DNA of 20,238 nt from Planctomycetota bacterium. Lineage in GTDB: Bacteria > Planctomycetota > B129-G9. The stretch is taken from the NCBI GenBank assembly GCA_030622295.1, contig JAUXGI010000001.1:1-20238 (forward strand), in the 5' to 3' direction. Shown here one piece after another: positions 1 through 7,832 of the stretch; within the stretch, counting starts at the first letter, position 1; the number at the start of each line of letters is the position of its first letter. The notes under the pieces were generated by a model, which ran no database searches, had not been told where the DNA came from, and saw only the letters and a list, made by a program, of their open reading frames with translations. The position numbers and the translations under genes were made by a program.

Positions 1-176
1 CATCTCCAAAAAGTGGGTAGAACGGCTTTGGTGCTTGTGCTGGACGAGGAGTCATCCGCCTGAGGCGGATTCCCGTCAGGCCGATCCGCCCGAGGCGGAC
101 GGCCTTCCTCCTCAGCGTCTGACCCCCTTTCGCTCTGTGTCAGGGAAAGGCTTACCCACTTTTTGGAGATGCACCC
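1..176 (-). mobile_element. MITE-like element, copy A (left tip outside the window)
   Basis: Non-coding element bounded by terminal inverted repeats: CATCTCCAAAAAGTGGGTA at 1-19 and its complement ending at 176. Its reverse complement is almost base-for-base copy B (7589-7759), including the inner GGGGGTCAGACGC block (complement at about 114-127) and a hairpin built on CCGCC/GGCGG. By comparison with B about 5 bases (GGGTG) are missing before position 1. The one substantial difference lies at about 48-75: where B has the right inner repeat GGGTCTGACTCCCC, A has the palindrome TCCGCCTGAGGCGGA and a changed flank. No transposase is encoded. Short open frames through it are products of the repeat and are not called. 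Confidence 0.85.
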
Positions 177-283
177 CACGACGGCCTGACGGTCAAATTT
201 TCCTGGCATTGTGGTGCATCGGATGCTAAGATTCTGCGTTTCTTTTTCGCAGTTGTTTCCTGAGAACACCCGGTATCTTTTGC

Positions 284-291
284 AGGAGGGG
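284..291 (+). promoter_or_regulatory. Shine-Dalgarno site that sets the acyl-CoA dehydrogenase start
   Basis: AGGAGGGG lies a few bases upstream of GTG at 295. It supports GTG 295 over the upstream ATG at 211, which has no such site and would add 28 residues unlike the family. Confidence 0.8.
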
Positions 292-294
292 AAC

Positions 295-1437
295 GTGGAT
301 TTCCAATTTACTGAAGAACAACTGATGATTCGCGACACGGCGAGGGACTTCGCCGAGGAGCAAATCAAACCGCGCGAAATGGAGATAGATGAGACGGGGG
401 AATACCCCAGAGACCTGATTATGAAAATGGCGGAACTCGGCTTCCTGGGCATGATAATACCGGAGGAATACGGCGGGTCGGGCCTGGATATGGTGACGAT
501 GTGCCTTGCCGCCGAGGAGATAACAAAGGCCAGCGCCGCCGTCTCACTGACCATGGGCCTGCACAACTCGCTGGTCACCCTGCCCATCATCGACTACGGC
601 ACCGAGGAGCAGAAGAAGAAGTACCTGCCGAAACTGGCCAGCGGCGAGATGCTGGGCTGTTTCGCCCTCACCGAGCCGAACGCGGGCTCCGACGCCGGCA
701 ATCAGGAAACAACCGCCGTCGAGGACGGCGACTACTACGTGCTTAACGGCCGCAAGCAGTTCATCACCAACGGGCCGGTTGCGGACCTTGCGGTTGTCTT
801 TGCCGCCACCGACCGTTCCCGGGGGCCGCGCGGCCTGTCCGTGTTCCTGGTCGAGGCGAACACGCCGGGATTCCAGGTGGGCACAATAGAGAAGAAGATG
901 GGAATCTTGGGCTCGCCCACTTCGGAGTTGGTTTTCGAAGATATGCGCGTGCCGAAGGAAAACCTGCTCGGCAAGAAGAACCGCGCCTTTCGCGTGGCCG
1001 TAACCACCATAGACGGGGCCCGGGCGGGTGTGGCCGCGCAGTGCGTCGGCGTGGCGCAGAGGGCGATGGAAGAGGCCATCGCATATTCCAAGGAACGCAA
1101 GCAGTTCGGGCAGCACATCAGCGGCTTCCAGTTGATTCAGGGGCATATCGCCGACATGGCCGTTATGGTCGAGTCCGCGCGACTGCTCACCTTCAAGGCC
1201 GCCTGGCTGCGCGACCAGGGCAAGCCCTGCGGCACCGCCAGCGCAATTGCGAAACTTTACGCCTCGGAGATTTGCACAAAGGTCGCGCACAAGGCCGTCC
1301 AGATTCACGGCGGCTACGGCTACATCAGGGACTACGTCGTCGAGCGCCTCTATCGCGACGCGCGCATCATGGAACTGTACGAGGGCACCAGCGAAATCCA
1401 GCGCGTCAGCATCGCCCTTGACATGCTCAAGCACTGA
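295..1437 (+). CDS. Acyl-CoA dehydrogenase (FAD-dependent)
   Basis: Oxidises an acyl-CoA to the trans-2-enoyl-CoA, passing electrons from FAD to electron-transferring flavoprotein, in fatty-acid or branched-chain amino-acid breakdown in the cytoplasm. From GTG 295 it is 380 residues, the usual family length, and begins VDFQFTEEQ like its relatives. Visible signatures are the ACAD stretch CFALTEPNAGSDAG, the ITNG segment, the C-terminal RKQFGQ helix, QIHGGYGY, and YEGTSEIQR near the end. Glu363 in the last motif aligns with the catalytic base of short-chain acyl-CoA and butyryl-CoA dehydrogenases. The gene stands alone between repeat copy A and a convergent gene, with no ETF genes beside it. 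A weak promoter-like pair (CTGGCA 203-208, TAAGAT 227-232, 18 bp apart) lies just after element A. Chain-length preference cannot be read from the sequence. Confidence 0.93.
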   Translation: MDFQFTEEQLMIRDTARDFAEEQIKPREMEIDETGEYPRDLIMKMAELGFLGMIIPEEYGGSGLDMVTMCLAAEEITKASAAVSLTMGLHNSLVTLPIIDYGTEEQKKKYLPKLASGEMLGCFALTEPNAGSDAGNQETTAVEDGDYYVLNGRKQFITNGPVADLAVVFAATDRSRGPRGLSVFLVEANTPGFQVGTIEKKMGILGSPTSELVFEDMRVPKENLLGKKNRAFRVAVTTIDGARAGVAAQCVGVAQRAMEEAIAYSKERKQFGQHISGFQLIQGHIADMAVMVESARLLTFKAAWLRDQGKPCGTASAIAKLYASEICTKVAHKAVQIHGGYGYIRDYVVERLYRDARIMELYEGTSEIQRVSIALDMLKH

Positions 1438-1542
1438 CGGGTATCGCCTTCTCTGCTTCCCCAGCCCGGGATGACGGGACGAAAGCCCTGAAGGACGGCA
1501 GGGACGTGCCGAAGCCCGCCCCCTGTATCTTCCCGATACGCA

Positions 1543-4500
1543 TCACTTGAGCACGGTCACACGGTTGCCCTGCATTATGCAAAGTCTGCCGTCCCGCATC
1601 ACGAACTCAACCCGACCACGCTCAAGCAGCGGCTCCAGGTGGTGACGGACTTCCCTGCCGGTCAGGACGTCGAAAACCTTCAGGTGCAACTGCTTCTTGC
1701 TGTCGGCGGCCTGCCTGTAGCACAGGACAATATGGTTTCCGGAAACGACGGGTGGCATGAGGCTATACACCCTGCCGTCCGAGATTTTTGCCTGCCAGAG
1801 CGCCTTTCCGGTGGAGGCGTCGTATGCGTGCAACAGCTTGCCGCCGCTGAAGAAGATGCGGCCGCCGAGGATTGCGGGAAAATGATTGCGTATATTCACT
1901 GCAATCGGCGGCAGGGCGGAACCGGCAAGGATGTCGAAAACCAGAACATCTCCCCGTAAACGGCTGTAGACTATCATGTATCGGTCAGACGTCATCGCGG
2001 CAAATTGAATGAACTGTACGCCCTCGCCACCATGAATATCCGCCCCCGTTTGGAGGTCGAGCACGCGGAATCTTTCGTCATTGTCAACCAGCGCCAGCAG
2101 CCTGTCCCCAGCGCCTGCGCACCGTTTTGCTGAACTTGGCGGACTGGCGGCAGTTTTAATGCGGAATCTCTCCCTGCCGGTCAGCATGTCGAACACCCTG
2201 CACAAGCGGGTGGAATAGTCAAGCACAACGCAGTTGTCGCCGACCAGTTCAATCTCTCCCTTGAAATTCCGTCCGAGCGGAAAAGAGGCTGCGATCTTAC
2301 CCGTTGATAAGTCCAGCAGTATCAGCCTTTGCCTTCGCGCAGAAGCATCGAGATAGGCAAAGATGCCGTTTCTGAACACCAGTCCAACGCCTTTCCTTTT
2401 CCACGCCGTAGCCGGAATGTTCGCGCGCCACACCGTTTCCCCTGTCTTGATGTTCACGCACCTGAATTCCGAGGTTCCGTAGAGCCCGCCCACTATCAGG
2501 CTGGTTGCGCCATTATACCAGACCTTGTAAATGAGATTGGCGTGCTGGGAAGGCACCTCGGTGAGCGTAACATCAACTTCTTTCTTCTTGTCGTTCCTGC
2601 TGTATACCACCTTGACCTTGTCGCCGGGCCTCAAAGAGGACAACACGTCCCTGAAATCCCTGAGACTGCGGGCTTGCACGCCGTTAAGGCTCAGTATGCG
2701 ATCGCCCTTCCGAATGCCCGCCTTTTTCGCTCCATGGCCGGCGTCTACGCTCCTGATAACAGCCTTGTTATCAGCAAAATCCAGGCTCACGCCGAGCCAG
2801 GCCTTCCGGGAGTGATTGGACCACACCAATTTGCCCGACTCCAGGTCCCAGCAGTAGAGCACGCCGCCGCGCGTGGTCAGGAGTTTGCCCGCCATGTCAG
2901 GCGGGGGCGTCCCCTCTGTTTTAAGGAGTCCGTTTCGTTCCCTGGAGGCGGCGGCCTCCTTGCCGCCGAGCATGATTATGGCAACCTTTTCGGCTTTACC
3001 GTTGAACGAGGCCTTGCCCTCCGCCGACGGCATTACCTTGTCCAGTTCCGCCAGCCTTTCCTTTGCGTAGTCAACGGCGCTTCTTTTCCCGCTTTCAGGC
3101 TCCACGGTCAGCCCGGGCGGCAACTTCGCCATTCTTTCCAGGGCCCTGCGCGCCGAGACATAATCGCCGCACTCCCATGCCACCCGCTGCAGATTGAGAA
3201 GCGCCGGCGCAACCTCCGTCCCGTCTTCGAAGTTCCGGGAGAGCGCCTTCAAGACCGCAAGCGCCATTGCCTTGCGACCGTTCTTCTCGTGGACGACGGC
3301 CAGGCGCATCAGGGACTTTAGCGCCGCGATGCTGTTCGGATACCCGCAATAGACCTTGAGGTATCCGGAGGCGGCGGGGTTTTTTTCAACTTCCGCCAGG
3401 AGTTTGGCGGCTTCGGCTTCCACACTGGAGTATGCGCGGCGGCCGCGTGCCTTGATTATCGCGCGAATGCGCTCAGCGGCATGGCAGGCGGCGGACTGCT
3501 CAAGGCAATTATCGCGCTCATACATCTGCTCGGGATAATTCGAGATTATTTGCTGATAGAAGTTGACGGCCGAACGCCACGACTCCTCATCCGGCCCTTT
3601 TTCGTACAGGCGCGCAATCGCGGTCGAGGCATCCAGCCTTGCCCTGTCCGTCGCCGCATGTTCCAGCCCCAGCCGGGCGCAGCGAACGGCGTCTTCCATG
3701 TTGCCTTCGCGCTCGTGCCTCGCCGAGAGGCCTATGTAGGATGCGCACAGTCTGTCGCCGACCAGCGCCTGCAACGGACGGCCGGATATCCGATGTTCCG
3801 GCGTCGCCTTTTCGGATGCCTTCCTGAAATCGCTCACCGCTTCTTCGAACCGCTTGCCGGCCAGAAGGACCTTGCCCCTGCGGTATAACAAGAGCGGGTC
3901 GTCGGGAGTCCTCTTCAGCAGTTCGCCTATTTCGTCCAGCACCCTCATGTCGTAAAACGCGACGACCTCTTCCGAGTTGACGACGTAGAGCCCGGATTCC
4001 GTGACCAGCAGGTTGCCCGGGCGCATGTCGTACTCTTTCCACTTGAAGACTTCTTCCAGCGTTTTCGTTTTTCGGTCAAACCTGAGCAGCATGTCGGCGG
4101 TTGGGATGTAGAGAGCGCTTTTCGTCAGCGCCGGACGGCCGACGGGAAGAGCTATCTCGTCCTTGCCCGTGTAGAAAGGCTCGCCCGTGGCAGCATCGAG
4201 GACCATGACAGTCTTGTCTACGATGAATAATTTTCCGTCGTCGACGCCGGCGAGGTAGCACAGGTCGGGCAGTTGCCTTGCCCACTCAACATCGCCGGTC
4301 TCAACATTCAGGCAGTAGAGCCTTGTGGAGTCGAGCCGTGCGACAAAGACCCTGCCGTTCCAGGTAATCGGCGAATTGAAACGCCACATGCGCGTGTCCG
4401 TGGTTTCGCCTTGCTGCCGCCACTGAATGAACATGCTGAGGGCGTCCTGGTGATGTTTTACAATCCAGTTCAACCTGCCGGTATGAATGTTGACCGAGGC

Positions 4501-6051
4501 GATGGCGCCCGAGTAACTGCTCACTATCGCGGAGTTGCCGTCGAGCGCGACGATGTCCGACGGGGGCATCCTGCCGCCGACTATCGAACGCCGGATACCG
4601 GCGACAACCGATCCTGCGATATTGCACCGCCATTTCAAGTTTCCCGTCTTTGCATCAACACACAAAAGATAAAAATTCGTCTGCCACCCGCTATCTATCC
4701 ACGTCTGGAACAGCACGTCGCCGCCGCGTCCGACAGGCGCGCTGCTCATTTCTTCCGAATATGGCAGGCCGGTGTCGCGGAGGCTGTTCCATTTCACCTT
4801 GCCTGTCGATGCGTCAAGCGCGTAGAGAATCCTGACGTCGATGTTATTCTTTCCGACGCGCACACGGGATGGCATCACGAAGTAGGCGATACCGTCATGC
4901 ATCGTGCAGAATTCAGCCGATGCGGCGGCGCTTCGATACGTCCGCCACCTTGCGCCGGTACCGGCACCGGCCGAGAAGGTATATGCATTCCCCCCATCGG
5001 ACTCTCTCAGCGCCTGAAGATACCGCCCCGTGCTTATGAACAGTGTGCCGTTCTTCGCCGTCGGCGCCGGCAACAGAAACGAGGGCAGCAGATATGGTCG
5101 CCTTTTCCACCACCTCGGGAGATGTCTATTGTCTTCATGCTCTATCTTCCAGCGCCACCTTACTCCGCCGAGTTCCTCGGACAAATCCGGCATTATCATG
5201 CCGCGCGAAGCGTTCCCGCCGAACGTTGGATAATCGCCTACGGGTTCTGTTTTCCGTGGCTTGCATGACTCTATCATCCCATCCAGAAAGTTCACCAGCG
5301 TTCCCCTCTTGCCCAAGAATATTATCTCAAGTGAGGATATCCCCCGGTCGCGAGAGAGCAGGCCCTTTAGCCTGATGATTTCGCTCTTCCATCCGAGCAC
5401 CCCGAAGGCCCGCGCAGCCTTCGCCACCAGGACGGCGTATTCCTTTCGGGATGCGGTCGCCGGGGGGGGGCTTGCGGTTCTTGCCGCCAGCACCTTCCTG
5501 TAGCACATTGCAGCCATAAGATAATCGCCTCGTTCCGCGGCGACATCCGCCGCCAGCGTCAGCGCGCGAAGCGCGCTCTCCGCACACGGGTAGCGCTCGC
5601 CCACATCCAGCAGCATGTCGAAATCCGCTTTCTTCAGCGCCTCCTTTAACAGGAGGGCCGCAACGCCTTCGTAGTTCGCCTGATATGTCGCCAGTGCCCG
5701 TGCGTTCATCCGAAGAAGGCGCTCACGGCAATAGTTAATCGCGTTTATGTAAAGAATCACTTTTTCTTCATGTGACACCTTTACCGGGCACATTGCGGAG
5801 GATGCCTTGTCGAGCGCCGTTTCCAGCGCCTTCTGGTAAAGCGCCGACGCGCTCTCCCAGTCGCCGCCGCCGGCTTTCCTGTTGGCGCCGCGAATGAGAT
5901 TGGCCAGTTCATCGTCTTCATCCAGGATTGCCGTGTTATCAATGGCATCTTCATCCGGCGACTCCTCCTGGCCGAGAGAACCAGGCAAAGAGCCGCGGAT
6001 TGCGAGGAGAACCGCAATCAGTGCAAGGATCTTCATGGCCTTCGAAAGCAT
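1543..6051 (-). CDS. Exported multidomain protein: helical repeats, two PQQ-type beta-propellers, TPR region and internal PDZ domain
   Basis: The enzymatic role, if any, is unknown; the architecture points to an extracytoplasmic scaffold. From ATG 6051 it has 1,502 residues. An N-terminal signal sequence (MLSKAMKILALIAVLLAIRG) and an acidic segment come first. Helical TPR-like repeats follow at about 50-250, then propeller one at about 280-700 with blades of the form 'LDASTGKVKW', 'VDAKTGNLKW', 'LNVETGDVEW' and 'LDAATGEPF'. A TPR block covers about 710-1000 (for example 'YRRGKVLLAGKRFEEAVSDF'). Propeller two spans about 1055-1502 ('WDLESGKLVW', 'VNIKTGETVW', 'YDASTGKALW'). A PDZ-like domain at about 1085-1165 (WLGVSL..., KAGIRKGDRILSLNG) sits within its first blade. 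No PQQ-dependent dehydrogenase active site was recognised, so BamB-like binding is more likely than catalysis. ATG 6051 is preferred over the upstream in-frame TTG at 6081 and the internal ATG at 6036. A run of nine C on the coding strand (5462-5470) encodes a Pro-rich linker. Confidence 0.85.
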   Translation of the reverse strand: MLSKAMKILALIAVLLAIRGSLPGSLGQEESPDEDAIDNTAILDEDDELANLIRGANRKAGGGDWESASALYQKALETALDKASSAMCPVKVSHEEKVILYINAINYCRERLLRMNARALATYQANYEGVAALLLKEALKKADFDMLLDVGERYPCAESALRALTLAADVAAERGDYLMAAMCYRKVLAARTASPPPATASRKEYAVLVAKAARAFGVLGWKSEIIRLKGLLSRDRGISSLEIIFLGKRGTLVNFLDGMIESCKPRKTEPVGDYPTFGGNASRGMIMPDLSEELGGVRWRWKIEHEDNRHLPRWWKRRPYLLPSFLLPAPTAKNGTLFISTGRYLQALRESDGGNAYTFSAGAGTGARWRTYRSAAASAEFCTMHDGIAYFVMPSRVRVGKNNIDVRILYALDASTGKVKWNSLRDTGLPYSEEMSSAPVGRGGDVLFQTWIDSGWQTNFYLLCVDAKTGNLKWRCNIAGSVVAGIRRSIVGGRMPPSDIVALDGNSAIVSSYSGAIASVNIHTGRLNWIVKHHQDALSMFIQWRQQGETTDTRMWRFNSPITWNGRVFVARLDSTRLYCLNVETGDVEWARQLPDLCYLAGVDDGKLFIVDKTVMVLDAATGEPFYTGKDEIALPVGRPALTKSALYIPTADMLLRFDRKTKTLEEVFKWKEYDMRPGNLLVTESGLYVVNSEEVVAFYDMRVLDEIGELLKRTPDDPLLLYRRGKVLLAGKRFEEAVSDFRKASEKATPEHRISGRPLQALVGDRLCASYIGLSARHEREGNMEDAVRCARLGLEHAATDRARLDASTAIARLYEKGPDEESWRSAVNFYQQIISNYPEQMYERDNCLEQSAACHAAERIRAIIKARGRRAYSSVEAEAAKLLAEVEKNPAASGYLKVYCGYPNSIAALKSLMRLAVVHEKNGRKAMALAVLKALSRNFEDGTEVAPALLNLQRVAWECGDYVSARRALERMAKLPPGLTVEPESGKRSAVDYAKERLAELDKVMPSAEGKASFNGKAEKVAIIMLGGKEAAASRERNGLLKTEGTPPPDMAGKLLTTRGGVLYCWDLESGKLVWSNHSRKAWLGVSLDFADNKAVIRSVDAGHGAKKAGIRKGDRILSLNGVQARSLRDFRDVLSSLRPGDKVKVVYSRNDKKKEVDVTLTEVPSQHANLIYKVWYNGATSLIVGGLYGTSEFRCVNIKTGETVWRANIPATAWKRKGVGLVFRNGIFAYLDASARRQRLILLDLSTGKIAASFPLGRNFKGEIELVGDNCVVLDYSTRLCRVFDMLTGRERFRIKTAASPPSSAKRCAGAGDRLLALVDNDERFRVLDLQTGADIHGGEGVQFIQFAAMTSDRYMIVYSRLRGDVLVFDILAGSALPPIAVNIRNHFPAILGGRIFFSGGKLLHAYDASTGKALWQAKISDGRVYSLMPPVVSGNHIVLCYRQAADSKKQLHLKVFDVLTGREVRHHLEPLLERGRVEFVMRDGRLCIMQGNRVTVLK

Positions 6052-6116
6052 GGTTGCTTGCCCTTTCACAGTATGTGACAAAGAAATAACAGCCGCCTGT
6101 TTCGCTACTGAATACG

Positions 6117-6145
6117 ATTATACTGCAACTTCTGTTTGCCGGCAA
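6117..6145 (-). promoter_or_regulatory. Sigma-70-type promoter of the propeller/TPR protein gene
   Basis: On the - strand, -35 TTGCCG (6140-6145), a 17-bp spacer and a perfect -10 TATAAT (6117-6122). Predicted transcription start is near 6110, giving a leader of about 58 nt. The promoter diverges from the nucleotidyltransferase promoter at 6200-6228. Confidence 0.7.
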
Positions 6146-6199
6146 TGAAACCGTTCCGGCTGAGAACGTGCGTGAGCGCATCCCGAACGAAAGCCGGTT

Positions 6200-6228
6200 T
6201 TGACATCCCCGCGAGGTGGTGATAGAAT
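6200..6228 (+). promoter_or_regulatory. Consensus sigma-70-type promoter giving a probable leaderless mRNA
   Basis: -35 TTGACA (6200-6205), 17-bp spacer, -10 TAGAAT (6223-6228). Transcription should start about 7 nt downstream, at 6235-6239, which coincides with GTG 6236 or ATG 6239. There is no room for a Shine-Dalgarno leader. The longest open frame would begin with the TTG inside the -35 box, which argues against that start. Confidence 0.75.
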
Positions 6229-6238
6229 CCGGATTGTG

Positions 6239-7582
6239 ATGATTTCGAATAAACAGCGTGATTCCGCGCGCGTCGCTTCAGGGCGCGTAGTGCGGCGGCT
6301 GCAGGAGGCGGGCTTTACGGCCTACTTCGCCGGCGGGTGCGTGCGTGACATGATTATGGGCCGGGAGTCGGACGACTACGACGTGGCGACGAGCGCGCGC
6401 CCCGAAGATGTCAGCGCACTCTTTCCGAAAACGATAGGGGTCGGAGCGCGGTTTGGCGTTGTAATAGTGATGGAACAGGGACATCAAATCGAGGTGGCGA
6501 CGTTTCGGTCCGACAATGCTTACATTGACGGGCGCCACCCGGAATCAATCAGGTTCTCATCTCCGGAAGAGGACGCCCGGCGCCGCGACTTCACGATTAA
6601 CGGTCTGTTTTACAACCCCGCCACGGGCGAGACTCTGGACTACGTCGGCGGGGACAGGGACATCAAGGCCGGCGTGGTGCGGGCCATCGGCGACCCCCTG
6701 GAGCGATTCCGTGAGGACCACCTGAGGCTGATGAGGGCCGTCAGGTTCGCGGCCAGGTTCGGCTTCAGAATGGAAGCCGAAACGCTCAAGGCAATCACGG
6801 ACCTTGCGCCCATGATACAGAAGGTCAGCGCGGAGCGCATATGCGCGGAACTGGCGAAAATGCTGGCAGACCCGTCACGTGCCGCGGCTGTGGAACTGCT
6901 TGATTCGTCCGGCCTGCTGGAGCAGATACTGCCGGAGGTGAGCCGTATGAAGGGCGTCCCCCAGCCGGAGCAATATCATCCGGAAGGAGACGTTTTCACC
7001 CATACGCTGCGAAGCCTGAAATTCCTGGACCGTCCGAACTTCGCCACGGCTATGGGAACCCTGCTGCACGACGTCGGCAAGCCGGCAACGTTCGAAAGGG
7101 ATGGCGACAAGATAAAGTTCTATAAGCACGAAATAGTGGGCGAGAAGACCGCGCGCAAGATATGCCAACGGTTGAAGATGTCGCGAAAGGAGAGCGAGAC
7201 GGTGGCCTGGCTGGTGCGCCGTCACATGGTATTCAAGGACGCCAGGCACATGCGGGAGAGCAAACTGAAGAGACTGTTTGCGACGGATGCATACGACGAA
7301 CTGGCGGAACTGAGCAGGGCCGACGCGCTGGCGAGTACCAATGACCTGAGCGACTACGAGTATTGCCGCATGAAGAGGGAGCAGATGAGCGAGGAGGAAA
7401 TAAAGCCCGAGCCGCTCCTGCGCGGCAAGGACCTCATCGAGATGGGGCTTAAGCCCGGGCCTCCTTTCGGCAGACTGCTGGAGAGCGTCTACGAGGCGCA
7501 ACTGGACGGCAGGCTGCACACGAGGCAGGATGCCGTTGAATACGTGAAGACACTGCTTAAGGGGGAAGCCGGCCCGTCGTAG
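6239..7582 (+). CDS. tRNA nucleotidyltransferase / poly(A) polymerase family protein with HD domain
   Basis: Class II nucleotidyltransferase that adds CCA to tRNA 3' ends or A-tails to RNA; the two activities cannot be told apart reliably from sequence. Numbered from ATG 6239 (447 residues). The head domain has FAGGCVRD (30-37) and the metal-binding DxD in DDYDVATS (Asp46 and Asp48). RRRDFTINGLFYN (about 114-126) and ERFREDHLRLMRAVRFAARF (about 155-174) are family signatures of the nucleotide-recognition region. An HD phosphohydrolase-like domain follows, with His255 (FTHTL), HDVGKP (His277-Asp278) and RRHM near 328-330. HD-containing members often also remove 2',3'-cyclic phosphates. A short C-terminal region completes it at normal length. 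The gene has its own strong promoter and is followed 6 bp after its stop by repeat copy B. Confidence 0.9.
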   Translation: MISNKQRDSARVASGRVVRRLQEAGFTAYFAGGCVRDMIMGRESDDYDVATSARPEDVSALFPKTIGVGARFGVVIVMEQGHQIEVATFRSDNAYIDGRHPESIRFSSPEEDARRRDFTINGLFYNPATGETLDYVGGDRDIKAGVVRAIGDPLERFREDHLRLMRAVRFAARFGFRMEAETLKAITDLAPMIQKVSAERICAELAKMLADPSRAAAVELLDSSGLLEQILPEVSRMKGVPQPEQYHPEGDVFTHTLRSLKFLDRPNFATAMGTLLHDVGKPATFERDGDKIKFYKHEIVGEKTARKICQRLKMSRKESETVAWLVRRHMVFKDARHMRESKLKRLFATDAYDELAELSRADALASTNDLSDYEYCRMKREQMSEEEIKPEPLLRGKDLIEMGLKPGPPFGRLLESVYEAQLDGRLHTRQDAVEYVKTLLKGEAGPS

Positions 7583-7588
7583 ACGGGG

Positions 7589-7759
7589 GGGTGCATCTCC
7601 AAAAAGTGGGTAAACCTTTCCCTGACACAGAGCGAAAGGGGGTCAGACGCTGAGGAGGAAGGCCGTCCGCCTCGGGCGGATCGGCCTGACGGGAAGGGTC
7701 TGACTCCCCGTCCAGCACAAGCACCAAAGCCGTTCTACCCACTTTTTGGAGATGCACCC
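7589..7759 (+). mobile_element. MITE-like element, copy B (complete, 171 bp)
   Basis: Perfect 24-bp terminal inverted repeats at 7589-7612 and 7736-7759 (GGGTGCATCTCCAAAAAGTG... and its complement). Inner block GGGGGTCAGACGC at 7638-7650 and GGGTCTGACTCCCC at 7696-7709 form a second, imperfect inverted pair around an AGGCCG/CGGCCT and TCCGCC/GGCGGA hairpin. Flanks show GACGGGG at 7582-7588 and 7760-7766, a candidate 7-bp target-site duplication, though the G-run makes the exact border ambiguous. The insertion point is right after the nucleotidyltransferase stop. No protein is encoded. Confidence 0.88.
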
Positions 7760-7787
7760 GACGGGGGGCGAAATCCCCAGGCGAAAC

Positions 7788-7815
7788 TTGATTTCCGCAA
7801 GCAAGGGGATATAAT
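7788..7815 (+). promoter_or_regulatory. Sigma-70-type promoter of the sigma factor gene
   Basis: TTGATT (7788-7793), 16-bp spacer and a perfect TATAAT (7810-7815). The expected transcription start is near 7822, 11 nt before TTG 7833 and 26 nt before ATC 7848. Element B ends 28 bp upstream, so the promoter is not part of the element. Confidence 0.65.
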
Positions 7816-7832
7816 CGGCCCAAACGGTCACT

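Noticed and set aside
203..224. Sigma-54-like sequence (TGGCA...TGC) before the acyl-CoA dehydrogenase
   Set aside because: The GG and GC dinucleotides are separated by 9, not 10, bases and the flanks are poor matches.
35..229. Short open frame across element A
   Set aside because: It lies mostly in the inverted-repeat element and has no ribosome site or recognisable domain.
544..1434. Long antisense open frames opposite the dehydrogenase and other genes
   Set aside because: They mirror the high-GC coding frame on the other strand and match no family.
1438..1542. Terminator in the convergent gap after the acyl-CoA dehydrogenase
   Set aside because: Only a 5-bp stem (GTATC/GATAC near 1527-1541) is visible, too weak to call.
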